From the NCBI RefSeq assembly GCF_002285285.1, contig NZ_NSJF01000001.1:310001-374000 (forward strand): a stretch of DNA of 64,000 bases, in the 5' to 3' direction. Source of the stretch: Vandammella animalimorsus (GTDB taxonomy: Bacteria; Pseudomonadota; Gammaproteobacteria; Burkholderiales; Burkholderiaceae_C). The first letter of the stretch is position 1, and each line of letters begins with the position of its first letter. Below, one piece after another: positions 28,523 to 37,891 of the stretch. A program made the translations under genes and the position numbers. The notes beneath the pieces were generated by a model that did no database searches, was not told the DNA's origin, and worked only from the letters and a program-made list of their open reading frames with translations.

Positions 28523-31288
28523 TCAGCCGCGCTTGAGCAATACCTTCAGAGCAGCCTGCAACCGCTTGCTGCTTTGTGCATCGGCGGCGCCGGCCAGGAC
28601 GTTGCGCGCATCCTCGGCCCAGGTCTGCTCAGGGCCAACGGCATGGCGCTGGGTGAGCAACTGCAGCTGCAGTGTGCGGCGTTCGCCCAGGTGTTCGGCC
28701 GGCGTGGGCACGTCGGCGGCCACTTCCAGACGCAACAGAGCCTGGGCCTGGGCCTCGGAGCCGGTGCTGACGGGCTGGCCGATTTGCTGTTTCCATTCGT
28801 TGTATTGGCTGGCCGGCAGCTGCTTGCCCAATTGGGCGTGCGCGGGCACGGCTTGGGCATCGCGCTGGCTCCAGGCTTGTAGCAGCTGAGTCAGGGTCTC
28901 GCCATGGGCCTGTGCAGCCAGCTTGCGCAGCGCGGCCTGGGCATTGTCCAGCGCCTGACGTTGGGCGCGGAAGGCGGCATCGCCCAGGCGCGGCGCGGCA
29001 GTGGGCCGCTCGCGGCGCTCATGGCGTTCGTTGCGCTCATGGCGCTCGCGGCGGGCATCAGGGCGTGCGACAGGCCTTGCGCTGCGCGCTGCGGCCTGTG
29101 CGGCGCTGGCGGGCTGTGCGCCTGGGCGGTCGTCGCCGCGCACGGCAATGACGGGCTTGGCTGGCGCGGCGGCAGGGGCGCTGGCTGCGGCGGGAGCCTG
29201 AGCGTTGGCTTCATCGCTGGCCGATTCGGGCGCGCCGCTTTCGGCTGGCGCGGCGGGTTCTGCCCCGTCGGCGGCGCCTGCATCGGGTGCGGCGGCTGGG
29301 GCCGGTTGGGCCTCGGCGTTGGCGGCAGCCTCATTGCCGGTCTCGGCGGCCGGTGGCGTGCTGCCAGCCGCGGCCGGGGCGCTGTCTGCCGGGGCGCTGC
29401 GCACGGCGGATTGCAGGGCTTGCATGGCATCGCGGATGCTTTGGGCATCGCCGCCGGCCACGGCCTGCTCCAGGGCCTGGGCGGCTTGCAGCACGGCCTG
29501 ATCGTGGGCTGAGGCGGCTGCCTGGGCCTGATGGCGCTGCTCGCTCTTGCGGTTGAAGGCGGCGTCCAGCGGTTGGCGGAAGGCGTCCCAGAGTTTGTGT
29601 TCGAGCTTGCGCTCCAGCGGCACGCGCTGGGCTTCTGCCTGCCAGCGTTGCTGTAGCTCTTTGATGGCGCGAATGTCCAATGGCTGGCGTTCGGCCAGGG
29701 CCTGAGCCTGCTCGATCAGGTTGCGGCGCAGTGCAGTGCTGTGCTTGCGGGCCTGCTCCAGCGGGGCGCTGGCGGCGTCGTAGGCTTCTTTCCACTGGGT
29801 TTGCAGCTGGGTGAAGACTTTGTCGCTGACATGGCCTGCGTTGCGCCAGCGCTCGGCCAATTGCCGCAGCTGGCGGTGCAGGGTTTTGAGATCGCCGTTG
29901 GCCTGTTCTGGGCTGCTGGCCAGGGCGCGCAGCTCGTCGATGAGGGCCTGACGCTGGGCTTTATGGGCTTGGCTTTCGGCCTTGACCTTGCTGAGCCATT
30001 CGTCCACGACGGCGCGGGCCTTGCCCATGGCCTCGTCAAAGCGCTTCCACAGGTGGCCGTTGGGAGGGCTGGATCGATCAACCTGGCGCCATTGCTCGTG
30101 CAGCTCGCGCACTTGGGTCTGCAGGGCCTTGCCGCTGGCTTGAGGCTTGCCGTCGGCATTCATGAGTTGCTCGGCGCGGGCAATCAGCTCTTCACGCACT
30201 TGGTTGGCGCCCCAGCGCTGCCAGCCTTGCAGGTCGCCCGCGTCAATCAGGGCGCGATTGATGCGGCGCTCCAGCTCGGCATCCACGCTGCCGTGCAGCT
30301 CCTTGAGGCTGTCGCGCAATGCGGCAGCGGCCTGGCTGCTTTGCTTGGCCTGGCCTTGCCGAACGGTTTGTTCCAGGGCCTTGAGGGCAGCGTTGATTTT
30401 GGCCTGCTGCTCGGGCGAGAGTGGCGCGGCGGCTTGGCCGGCACTGGCTGCGGCCGGGCCGCCGTGCAGGGCGCGCAGCTCATCGGCCCAGACTTGCACC
30501 TGTGGCAGTGGCGCCTGAGGGTCTTCGGCGGCTTGGCGGGCTTGCGCCAGCGCGGCGCTGAAGGCATCGAACACTTGCTGCAGTTGCACGCGCGAGCTGT
30601 CGATGGCGTTGCTGTGGCGTGGCTCGACACTGCCCCACAGCTCAGCCTGGCTGAGTTCTTGCGCGGTGGCATGCCATTTCTGCATGTCTTGGGCCAGCGT
30701 GGCCTCGGCCTCGCTGGCGTGCTGCCAGGGCTTGGTCGAGAGCACGTCGATGCGCTGCGCCAGCAGCACGGCGGCTTCTTTCTGCACCATGGCCTTGTGT
30801 TGCAGGTCTTCCAGGGCCTTGACGCGCTCGGCGATGCGGCTGCGCAGCTCGGCCAGGGGTTCCTTGGACAGCGGTGCGCCGGCCTTGGCGGCATCGCGCA
30901 GCCAGGCCATGCCGTCGGCAATGCGGAAGGTGCCGGCGCCGAGGATTTTTTCAGCTTTGGCGGCCCAGTCCTGGCTGGCTTCTTCCTGGTGTTGGGATTG
31001 GCGGATGTCGTTCATACGTTGGCGAATGGGTTTGGCAGCGCCCTGGTCGCGGGCGCTGAGGGCTTTATAGACTTGTTGCAGCAGCGTGGCGTCTGGCTGG
31101 CTTTGCAGCCACTGGGCCACGCGCTCTTGACGCTGGGCGGAATTTTCAGCGGAAAAAATGCCGCCAGTTGCGGCGTCGAGCGGGTGGGGCTGTGCAGCCG
31201 GGGCGGCGGCAGGGGGCTTGGCCTGCGCAGGCGGCACTGCGGGCGCCGGAGCGTTTTTGTTGCGCGAGAAGAACGGGAACAGGGCCAT
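28523..31288 (-). CDS. DUF349 domain-containing protein
   Basis: A 921-residue, largely alpha-helical, Gln/Ala/Glu-rich protein with repeated DUF349-type modules. Examples are EQLMNADGKPQASGKALQTQ with ELHEQWRQVDRSSPPNGHLW, then LRQLAERWRNAGHVSDKVFT with QLQTQWKEAYD, and ELQQRWQAEAQRVPLERKLE with HKLWDAFRQPLDAAF. A long Ala/Pro-rich disordered linker covers roughly residues 620-750, then a helical C-terminal part with a basic HERNERHERRERP cluster at its start. The function of DUF349 proteins is not settled. The ATG at 31288 (MALFPFFSRNKN) is chosen over a TTG five codons upstream. Confidence 0.85.
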   Translation of the reverse strand: MALFPFFSRNKNAPAPAVPPAQAKPPAAAPAAQPHPLDAATGGIFSAENSAQRQERVAQWLQSQPDATLLQQVYKALSARDQGAAKPIRQRMNDIRQSQHQEEASQDWAAKAEKILGAGTFRIADGMAWLRDAAKAGAPLSKEPLAELRSRIAERVKALEDLQHKAMVQKEAAVLLAQRIDVLSTKPWQHASEAEATLAQDMQKWHATAQELSQAELWGSVEPRHSNAIDSSRVQLQQVFDAFSAALAQARQAAEDPQAPLPQVQVWADELRALHGGPAAASAGQAAAPLSPEQQAKINAALKALEQTVRQGQAKQSSQAAAALRDSLKELHGSVDAELERRINRALIDAGDLQGWQRWGANQVREELIARAEQLMNADGKPQASGKALQTQVRELHEQWRQVDRSSPPNGHLWKRFDEAMGKARAVVDEWLSKVKAESQAHKAQRQALIDELRALASSPEQANGDLKTLHRQLRQLAERWRNAGHVSDKVFTQLQTQWKEAYDAASAPLEQARKHSTALRRNLIEQAQALAERQPLDIRAIKELQQRWQAEAQRVPLERKLEHKLWDAFRQPLDAAFNRKSEQRHQAQAAASAHDQAVLQAAQALEQAVAGGDAQSIRDAMQALQSAVRSAPADSAPAAAGSTPPAAETGNEAAANAEAQPAPAAAPDAGAADGAEPAAPAESGAPESASDEANAQAPAAASAPAAAPAKPVIAVRGDDRPGAQPASAAQAAARSARPVARPDARRERHERNERHERRERPTAAPRLGDAAFRAQRQALDNAQAALRKLAAQAHGETLTQLLQAWSQRDAQAVPAHAQLGKQLPASQYNEWKQQIGQPVSTGSEAQAQALLRLEVAADVPTPAEHLGERRTLQLQLLTQRHAVGPEQTWAEDARNVLAGAADAQSSKRLQAALKVLLKRG

Positions 31289-31430
31289 GGCCTTTTCATC
31301 CAATCAAGCAAACAAAGGGCTGTCAAAGAGGGCTTGCCGCCGGTAGCGGCGGGGCCCGCATGGCGAAGCCGGCAGTGGGCCAGGGCTCAGCCAGCGCGCC
31401 CTGCCGCGGCACATACGGATGCAGGGGCGT

Positions 31431-32402
31431 TCATGCCGCTGGAGCCTCGCCCGGGCTGGCTGCAGCAGCGCTTTCGTCGATAGCGTCTGGCGCAGCTTGC
31501 TCACTGACTTCAGGCACGGCAGGCAGGCCCAGCACTTGGCGCAGCGCGCGCGAGCGCGTGGCCACTTCCAGCTTGGCTTGCGCGCCTGCAAAGCGGCTGT
31601 ATTTGCCCAGGATAGGCACCAGCTGCCCGTAAACGCGCGGCGCTGCGGCCATGCATTCGCGCTGTTCGAGGAAGTCGGCCTCACCCGTGAAATTGCCCAC
31701 CAGGCCACCGGCCTCGGTCACCAGCAGACTGCCGGCGGCCACGTCCCAGATGTTCAGGCCAGTTTCGAAGAAGCCGTCGCTGAAGCCTGCGGCCACATAG
31801 GCCAAGTCCAGCGCTGCAGCGCCGGGGCGGCGCAGGCCGGCGGTTTTTTGCGTCAGCTCGGTGAAGATCTGCAGGTACTGGGCCCAATCATCGCCCTTGC
31901 GGAACGGAAAGCCGGTGCAGATCAGGCAGTCGTGCAGCTGGGTGCGCTTGCTCACGCGGATGCGGCGGTCGTTGAGGAAAGCGCCGCGCCCCAGTGTGGC
32001 GGTGAACAAGTCGTTGCGGCTGGGGTCGTAGACCACGGCCTGCTCGATGCGGCCCTTGACGGCCAGCGCGATGCTGACGCAGTAGACCGGGAAGCCGTGG
32101 ATGAAATTGGTCGTGCCGTCCAGCGGGTCGATGATCCAGACGTGCTCGGCATTGGGGTTGCCGTGCCGCTGGCCGCTTTCTTCGGCCAGGATGCCGTGTT
32201 TGGGGTAAGCGCCCAGCAGGGTTTGCACGATGGCCTCTTCGGCGGCGGTATCGACTTCGGTGACGAAGTCATTGATCTGCTTTTGGGAAACGCGCACGGC
32301 CTCCACATCCAGCGCGGCGCGGTTGATGACGCTGCCGGCCGCGCGCGCCGCCTTGATGGCAACGTTGAGCATGGGGTGGAGGCTGGTGGAACTGGTGCTC
32401 AT
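31431..32402 (-). CDS. suhB: Inositol monophosphatase family protein (SuhB-like)
   Basis: A 323-residue Mg-dependent phosphatase of the inositol monophosphatase family. Metal-binding motifs are all present: the first Glu in [12 protein letters not shown], the [17 protein letters not shown] block, and the C-terminal [19 protein letters not shown]. Bacterial SuhB also acts as a factor in rRNA antitermination. The C-terminal 55 residues beyond the usual end are Ala/Pro/Glu-rich. The start is the ATG at 32402 ([15 protein letters not shown]). It is divergent from trmJ, a common Burkholderiales arrangement. Confidence 0.92.
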   Translation of the reverse strand: MSTSSTSLHPMLNVAIKAARAAGSVINRAALDVEAVRVSQKQINDFVTEVDTAAEEAIVQTLLGAYPKHGILAEESGQRHGNPNAEHVWIIDPLDGTTNFIHGFPVYCVSIALAVKGRIEQAVVYDPSRNDLFTATLGRGAFLNDRRIRVSKRTQLHDCLICTGFPFRKGDDWAQYLQIFTELTQKTAGLRRPGAAALDLAYVAAGFSDGFFETGLNIWDVAAGSLLVTEAGGLVGNFTGEADFLEQRECMAAAPRVYGQLVPILGKYSRFAGAQAKLEVATRSRALRQVLGLPAVPEVSEQAAPDAIDESAAAASPGEAPAA

Positions 32403-32630
32403 GAGGGCGATGGTGGGGCAAAAACATGCTTGCAGCCCTGCGGCCAGGGCGCTTGCCCGACTGCGTGCTGCGGCAATGGTGGTCGATGGTGTTGGGGCCG
32501 TGGCAGCGAGCGCTGCAGCGCAACAAAATGCAGGCACACTCAACATCCATTGAGCGCGCCTGCCAGAGCGGGATTTTACCCGCGCCCTGGGCGCTCCACC
32601 TTCATCACTTACTCCTGTTCTTCCCCGGCC

Positions 32631-33434
32631 ATGTTGCACACCCGCTTTGTTCTCATTCAGACCAGCCATGCAGGCAATGTGGGGGCGGTGGCGCGTGCCA
32701 TGCGCACCATGGGCTTCGATGACTTGGTGCTGGTCGCGCCCCGCTGGCCCGATGTGCTGCAGCGCCAGGAGGCCATCGAGCGCGCCAGTGGTGCCACCGA
32801 CGTATTGGCCAAGGCCCGCACCGTGGCCACGCTGGATGAGGCCTTGCAGGGCATGCACCATGTGTGCGCAACGGCCATGGTGGCCCGTGATTTCGGCCCG
32901 CCTACCCGTAGCCCGCGCCAGCACATGGCTTGGCTGCGAGAGCAGCTGGGGCAGAGCCTGCAGGGCCCGGCGCCGTATGGCGTGGCCTTTGTCTTTGGCA
33001 GCGAGCGCTATGGCATGCGCAACCAGGATGTGTACCGCTGCCACGTGGCCCTGCAAATCCCCACCGTGTCGGATTTTGGCTCGCTGAATCTGGCAGCGGC
33101 CGTGCAGGTCATCGCCTATGAGTGGCGGCTGCTGCTCGACGGCCTGGGGCGTGGCGAGGAGCTGGGGGGCACGCCTGCTGGCGACGGCGCTGCCCAGCCC
33201 GCGCCGGCAAGCATGCGCCGCGCCGATGCCCAGGCGGTACAGGCCATGCTGCAGCATTGGCAGCAGGGCCTGCAGGCGATTGGTTATTTGGATCCGGCGG
33301 CGCCGAAAAAATTGATGCCGCGATTGCAGCAACTGTTCAATCGGGCCGATTTGCGCGAGCAGGAGATCCACATCCTGCGCGGTATTGCCAAGGCCATGTT
33401 GGAAGCGGCCGGCCAGCCCCAGCGGCGCGAGTGA
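32631..33434 (+). CDS. trmJ: tRNA (cytidine/uridine-2'-O-)-methyltransferase TrmJ
   Basis: A 267-residue SPOUT methyltransferase that methylates the ribose at position 32 of tRNAs. The trefoil-knot motifs are clear: [36 protein letters not shown] and [19 protein letters not shown]. The C-terminal extension (about residues 165-265) matches TrmJ rather than TrmL. The ATG at 32631 ([10 protein letters not shown]) is chosen although the frame is open far upstream. It is divergent from suhB and convergent with cutA, and the family B repeat begins just after its stop. Confidence 0.92.
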   Translation: MLHTRFVLIQTSHAGNVGAVARAMRTMGFDDLVLVAPRWPDVLQRQEAIERASGATDVLAKARTVATLDEALQGMHHVCATAMVARDFGPPTRSPRQHMAWLREQLGQSLQGPAPYGVAFVFGSERYGMRNQDVYRCHVALQIPTVSDFGSLNLAAAVQVIAYEWRLLLDGLGRGEELGGTPAGDGAAQPAPASMRRADAQAVQAMLQHWQQGLQAIGYLDPAAPKKLMPRLQQLFNRADLREQEIHILRGIAKAMLEAAGQPQRRE

Positions 33435-33469
33435 GCAGAGTGACAAGGCGCGGTACAGGTCGCTGGCGC

Positions 33470-33627
33470 CGCCTTCAAACATCCTCGCGCTGCACTCATC
33501 GCCAGGATTGGCAGCCTGCTGCGTGACAGCACTTGCCAAGCAGCGTGGGCCATTGGCTGCGTTTTGCGCCTTGCAGCCCATCCCGACCTGTGGCGAGCGC
33601 TATTGGCGAGGGTTTTGAACGGGCTCT
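33470..33627 (+). repeat. Dispersed repeat family B, copy 2
   Basis: The right half matches copy 1 closely: TTGGCTGCGTTTTGCGCC, CTTGCAGCCCATCCC and the end GGTTTTGAACGGGCTCTTG. The left end is degraded (GCCTTCAAACATCC near 33471). It fills the gap between convergent trmJ and cutA and overlaps the last codons and stop of cutA. Confidence 0.7.
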
Positions 33628-33944
33628 TGCGGCGTGCGCACCTGCCCCTGCAGCCAGGCGCCAAAGGGGGCAGCAATGTGGCTGGGGCTGAGTGTGTACA
33701 GCGCCGGAAGCTCGTAAGGGTGCTGGCTTTGCAGCCAATCGCACAGTGCGGCGTGGCCTTTGGGCGTGGTCTTGAACCACAGCCGCCACTCGGGCTGTTG
33801 TTCGACCTGGCCCTGCCATTGGTAGACGCTGTTGATGGCGTCGATGTGCACGCAGGCTGCCAGGCCCTGGATCACGGCCTGCTGGGCCAGACGACGGGCG
33901 TCGGCCTGTTGGGCCACGGTGGTGACGACGATCAGTAGTTCCAT
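33600..33944 (-). CDS. cutA: Divalent-cation tolerance protein CutA
   Basis: A 114-residue CutA, a trimeric ferredoxin-like protein linked to copper and divalent-metal tolerance. The family pattern is clear: MELLIVVTTVAQQADARRLA, then GLAACVHIDAINSVYQWQGQ, EWRLWFKTT and HPYELPALYTL. The ATG at 33944 gives the normal N-terminus. The last residues (EPVQNPRQ) and the stop codon are encoded by the right end of a family B repeat, so the native C-terminus has been replaced or extended. Confidence 0.92.
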   Translation of the reverse strand: MELLIVVTTVAQQADARRLAQQAVIQGLAACVHIDAINSVYQWQGQVEQQPEWRLWFKTTPKGHAALCDWLQSQHPYELPALYTLSPSHIAAPFGAWLQGQVRTPQEPVQNPRQ

Positions 33945-34146
33945 TGCCGGGAGCGTGTCCGAGGAGGGCGCCAGCTTCAAGGCGTGGCGCTGGCAAGGTC
34001 AGATGCGACAAACCCGCGCCTGGCGAAAACCCTCGACAAGAGGGGCCAGCAGCGCGGGCTGCGGTGAAAGCTGAAATGGGGTACCAGGGCTGCCAAGCAG
34101 CGCCATCGTGCGCACCCCAGGGGCCACAATGGCCCTGTGGCAGCGA

Positions 34147-34416
34147 TTATTTCTCGACGTTCTTGCCGATCAGGCCGGCCAGCTCGAACATGGTGATCTG
34201 GTCCTTGCCAAACAGCGGGCGCAGCTTGGCGTCGGCATTGATGTTGCGCTTGTTTGTGGCGTCTTGCAGGTTGTTGGCCTTGATGTAGTCCCACAGCTTC
34301 TTGACGATTTCGGTGCGCGGCAGCGGGGTGTTGCCAATCACAGCGGCGAGTTGGGCATTGGGCTGGAGCGGCTTCATGAAAGCGGCATTGGGAGTGCGTT
34401 TCTTGGCTGTGGCCAT
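34147..34416 (-). CDS. SWIB/MDM2 domain-containing protein
   Basis: An 89-residue basic protein consisting almost wholly of a SWIB domain: FMKPLQPNAQLAAVIGNTPL, PRTEIVKKLWDYIKANNLQD and KLRPLFGKDQITMFELAGLI. SWIB domains occur in eukaryotic chromatin remodellers and in a few bacteria. In Comamonadaceae they often follow a Lys/Ala-rich histone-like tail, which is nearly absent here. A chromosome-associated role is an inference. The start at 34416 follows AGAGGA by about nine bases. Confidence 0.9.
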   Translation of the reverse strand: MATAKKRTPNAAFMKPLQPNAQLAAVIGNTPLPRTEIVKKLWDYIKANNLQDATNKRNINADAKLRPLFGKDQITMFELAGLIGKNVEK

Positions 34417-34820
34417 GGGGAAAGTCCTCTGAATCAGGTTGATGGTGAAAGTGAACCGGCAAATCGTCGCAACAGGCCCCGGCCTGCTGCTTTAGGTCTG
34501 CGACGGGGTATTGGGCCCAGACAGGTGTGCGGTATGCGGTGCTTGGCCCGGCAGGCCTGAATGCCGGCGCACGCGCCAGGGGCAGCATGCAGCAAGAGCG
34601 GGCAGTATGGCGCATTTGCTGCTGGCCGCAGGCGATTTTGTGTGCCTTTCATCGTAAACATGTGTTGCAGCTGGGCGTTTTGGCGGATCCCTGCAACAGT
34701 TGGGCGGGCGCATACAATGCACGACTTTTTTTGAATATCGTTCTCATTACTTTTGCGCCAGCCATGGCTGGGGCACGGCAATGGGCACCGTGATTGCTGT
34801 TTGGAAGGGCGGGACTGGCC
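34417..34820. other. Divergent gap between the SWIB gene and the iron-chelate transporter
   Basis: About 400 bases without a supported gene. The right half is AT-richer and holds a possible Fur-binding site and a TACAAT -10-like hexamer at 34713-34718. The left half must contain the SWIB promoter, which I could not identify. Confidence 0.4.
34733..34751 (+). promoter_or_regulatory. Possible Fur box of the iron-chelate transporter
   Basis: The 19-mer GAATATCGTTCTCATTACT matches the Fur consensus GATAATGATNATCATTATC at about 12 positions, with the half-site TCATTA well preserved. It lies 70 bases before the binding-protein start and just after a TACAAT hexamer, where a bound repressor would block transcription. 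Confidence 0.4.
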
Positions 34821-35804
34821 ATGTGGAAATCTGCGCAAAGGCGCCTTGGCGGGGCCTTGGTATCTGGAGCGTTGGCGCTGTTGATGAGCCAAGCGCTGGC
34901 TGCTGGGCCAGCGGCAGTTGAGGGCGGTGCAGCGGCGAGCATGGAGTTCGCCCATGCCCAGGGCAGTGTGCGTTTGAACAAGCCGCTGGCTCGGGTGGTG
35001 GTGTTCGATCTGGCCACGCTGGACATGCTCCAGGCCCTGGGCGTCGAGGCGGCGGTGGTGGGCGTGCCGGCATTCAAGATGCCGCAGTTTTTGAGCGCAT
35101 TCGAAGGCGATGCGCACACCAAGGTCGGTAGTCTGTTCGAGCCCAATTACGAAGCCATTCGCGCGCTGCAGCCCGATGCGATTTTCGTGGGCCGCCGGGC
35201 GCAGGCGCGCTATGCGCAGTTGTCGCTGCTGGCCCCGACGCTGGACATGGCCATTGACGAGGCCGATGCGGTGCAAAGCATCTTCAGCAACTTGCGCAAG
35301 CTGGGGCAATTGTTCGGACGCGAGCAGCGCGCCGAGGAGCTGATCGCCCAGGCCGAGCAGGAAATTGCCGCGCTGCGCGCGCTGGCGCCCTCGGCGGGCA
35401 AGGCCATGCTGCTGCTGGTCAGCGGCGGGCGCATCAACAGTTACGGGCCCGATTCGCGCATGGGCATGTTGTTCACGGCCTTTGGCGTGCAGCCGGCCCA
35501 GGCCCGTGGCGGGCAGGAGCGCCACGGCCAGTCGATTTCCTTTGAGTACATCCTGCAGGCCAACCCGGATTGGCTGCTGGTGCTCGACCGCGACGCTGCC
35601 ATCGGCCGCGAAGGCGCGGCGGCTCAGCGCCTGCTGGACAACGCCCTGATCAAGGCCACCAATGCGGGCAAGAGGGGCCAGATCGCCTATCTGGACGCCA
35701 TGAACTGGTACGTGCTCGATGGCGCGGGCATCACTGCGCTGCGCCAGAACGTGCGCCAGCTGCAGCAGGTGCTGGGCGCGGCAAAGAATCAGGCTGCGCA
35801 GTGA
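34821..35804 (+). CDS. Iron-chelate (siderophore) ABC transporter substrate-binding protein
   Basis: A 327-residue periplasmic binding protein of the FatB/YclQ/VctP type. The signal peptide (MWKSAQRRLGGALVSGALAL onward) ends near ALAAG and has no lipobox Cys, so the protein is soluble. Family features include RVVVFDLATLDMLQALGVEA, FEPNYEAIRALQPDAIFVGRR and the block SFEYILQANPDWLLVLDRDA. It should bind a ferric catecholate or related siderophore and pass it to the two permeases that follow. The ATG at 34821 is selected because the signal peptide starts there. A possible Fur box lies upstream. Confidence 0.88.
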   Translation: MWKSAQRRLGGALVSGALALLMSQALAAGPAAVEGGAAASMEFAHAQGSVRLNKPLARVVVFDLATLDMLQALGVEAAVVGVPAFKMPQFLSAFEGDAHTKVGSLFEPNYEAIRALQPDAIFVGRRAQARYAQLSLLAPTLDMAIDEADAVQSIFSNLRKLGQLFGREQRAEELIAQAEQEIAALRALAPSAGKAMLLLVSGGRINSYGPDSRMGMLFTAFGVQPAQARGGQERHGQSISFEYILQANPDWLLVLDRDAAIGREGAAAQRLLDNALIKATNAGKRGQIAYLDAMNWYVLDGAGITALRQNVRQLQQVLGAAKNQAAQ

Positions 35805-36823
35805 GGCCGCAGCTGCAAGAGCAGGCCGCCGCAGGCCATCGCCATGCGGACATGCGCGCCGCTGCCGCCTATGCGCTGGGCTTGCTGTTGCTGGCGGCAT
35901 TGGCCTTGTGCAGCACGCTGGTGGGCGCCATCACCATCGGCTGGCGGGATTTGCTGGCCCCTACGCCGGGCGATACGGTCTCGCAGGTGTTGTTCATCAG
36001 CCGCATTCCGCGCACCTTGGCGCTGATGCTGGCGGGCTCCAGCATGGCCGTGGCCGGCATGATCATGCAGATGGTGGCGCGCAACCGCTTCGTGGAGCCG
36101 GCCACCGTGGGCACCGTGGGTGCGGCCAGCTTGGGCATGCTGGTGGTGGCGCTGTGCTGGCCGGGCATGGCCCTGCTGGGCAAGATGCTGGTGGCAGCGC
36201 TGTTCGCGCTGGCAGCCACGGGGCTGTTCTTGCTGCTGCTGCAGCGCCTGCCGCTGCGCAGTACCTTGCTGGTGCCGCTGGTGGGGCTGGTGTTTGCCGG
36301 TGTGATCGAGGCCGTGACCTCGTTTCTGGCCTACCGCTTTGACATGCTGCAGGCCATCCGCGCCTGGACGGTGGGCGATTTTTCGGCCGTGCTGCAGGGG
36401 CGCTATGAGCTGCTGTGGCTGGCCCTGTTTCTGACGCTGGGGGCCTTTGCCGCTGCAGACCGCTTCACTGTCATCGGCATGGGCGAGCCCGTGGCTGTCA
36501 GCCTGGGCGTGCCCTATGGGCGCTGGATGTTCATCGGCCTGACGATCGTAGCCATGGTCACGGCCGCGGTGGTCGTGACGGTGGGGGTCATCCCCTTCCT
36601 GGGTCTGCTGGTGCCCAATCTGGTCAGCCTGTGGCTGGGCGATCGCATGCGGCGCTCGGTCTTCTGGGTGGCGCTGTGCGGCGCGGGCCTGATGTTGGTC
36701 TGCGACATTCTTGGGCGCTTGCTGATCCGGCCCTACGAAATCCCCATCGGCACCATCATGGGGGTGCTGGGCAGCGCCGTGTTTCTGCTGCTGCTGTGGC
36801 GCAAGCGGGCCGAACTGGGGTGA
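35801..36823 (+). CDS. Iron-chelate ABC transporter permease (FecCD family), first subunit
   Basis: A 340-residue polytopic permease with about nine helices. It shows the FecCD hallmark RIPRTLALMLAGSSMAVAGM in the second quarter and, near the end, VTVGVIPFLGLLVPNLVSLW with RPYEIPIGTIMGVLGSAVFL. The frame can start with GTG at 35801, overlapping the TGA of the binding-protein gene (GTGA), which suggests translational coupling; an ATG at 35852 is the alternative. It pairs with the next permease to form the membrane channel. Confidence 0.88.
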   Translation: MRPQLQEQAAAGHRHADMRAAAAYALGLLLLAALALCSTLVGAITIGWRDLLAPTPGDTVSQVLFISRIPRTLALMLAGSSMAVAGMIMQMVARNRFVEPATVGTVGAASLGMLVVALCWPGMALLGKMLVAALFALAATGLFLLLLQRLPLRSTLLVPLVGLVFAGVIEAVTSFLAYRFDMLQAIRAWTVGDFSAVLQGRYELLWLALFLTLGAFAAADRFTVIGMGEPVAVSLGVPYGRWMFIGLTIVAMVTAAVVVTVGVIPFLGLLVPNLVSLWLGDRMRRSVFWVALCGAGLMLVCDILGRLLIRPYEIPIGTIMGVLGSAVFLLLLWRKRAELG

Positions 36824-36831
36824 GTGGCGAG

Positions 36832-37845
36832 ATGGCGCAGCAAACATCGACCATGGCTGGGGCCAAGCCGCCGCCCAGGGCAGACCGCAGGCTGGCGCTG
36901 CCCCCGCGCCAGCGGCTGTTGGCCTTGCTGTGGCTGGCCCTGGCCTGCGCCGGCCTGTTTCTGACCTATGGCGTGCAGACCGACTGGGCCTTTGCGCTGC
37001 AGCACCGTGGCGCAAAACTGGCGGCCATGGTGATGGTGGCCTATGCCGTGGGGGTGTCCACCGTGCTGTTTCACAGCATCACGCACAACCGCATCCTCAC
37101 GCCGGCCATCATGGGCTTTGACGCCCTGTACCTGCTGCTGCAAACAACGCTGGCCTACGCCTTCGGCATGCAGGCGGTCTCGGCCTTCAACCCCACGCTG
37201 AAGTTTGCGGCGGAGACGTTGCTCATGGTGCTGATGGCCTGGCTGCTGTTTCGCAGCCTGTTCACTGGCGCGGTGCGCAGCCTGCACCTGATGCTGCTGG
37301 TGGGGGTGGTCATGGGGGTGTTGTTTCGCGCACTGACGGGGCTGATGCTGCGGTTGATCGACCCCAACCAGTTCGGCAGCCTGCAGGATCGTTTTTTTGC
37401 CAGCTTCAATCTGATGGCCACGCACCTGTTGTGGAGCGCGGCCCTGGTGCTGCTGGGCGTGACGCTGTGGCTGTGGCGCATGCGGCGCAATTTCGATGTG
37501 ATTGCGCTGGGGCGCGACATGGCCATCAGCCTCGGGGTGGATTACCCCCGGCAGGTGATGCAGATCCTGCTGTGCATTGCCATTTTGGTGTCCATCTCCA
37601 CGGCGCTGGTGGGGCCGGTGACGTTCCTGGGCTTGCTGGCGGCCAACCTGGCCTACCAGCTCATGGGCGACATGCGCCACCGCTACAGCCTGCCGGCGGC
37701 GGTGCTGGTGGGCTGCATTGCGCTGCTGGGCGGGCAGCTGCTGCTGGAGCATGGCCTGGGCTTCAATGCCGCGCTGAGCACGGTGATTGAGCTGCTGGGC
37801 GGCGTGGTGTTTCTGGCGCTGCTGCTGCGCAGCAAAGGGCAATGA
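36832..37845 (+). CDS. Iron-chelate ABC transporter permease (FecCD family), second subunit
   Basis: A 337-residue FecCD-type permease. Typical segments are HNRILTPAIMGFDALYLLLQ, ALGRDMAISLGVDYPRQVMQ and ALVGPVTFLGLLAANLAYQL with the final LGFNAALSTVIELLGGVVFL. The ATG at 36832 is used; an in-frame GTG at 36820 overlaps the stop of the first permease. Its lower similarity to the first permease fits a heterodimer, as in FatC/FatD-type systems. Confidence 0.87.
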   Translation: MAQQTSTMAGAKPPPRADRRLALPPRQRLLALLWLALACAGLFLTYGVQTDWAFALQHRGAKLAAMVMVAYAVGVSTVLFHSITHNRILTPAIMGFDALYLLLQTTLAYAFGMQAVSAFNPTLKFAAETLLMVLMAWLLFRSLFTGAVRSLHLMLLVGVVMGVLFRALTGLMLRLIDPNQFGSLQDRFFASFNLMATHLLWSAALVLLGVTLWLWRMRRNFDVIALGRDMAISLGVDYPRQVMQILLCIAILVSISTALVGPVTFLGLLAANLAYQLMGDMRHRYSLPAAVLVGCIALLGGQLLLEHGLGFNAALSTVIELLGGVVFLALLLRSKGQ

Positions 37846-37891
37846 GGCAGGCGGGTTCGCCCGGGCCGACCGGCCTGGGCATGGAGTGCGC

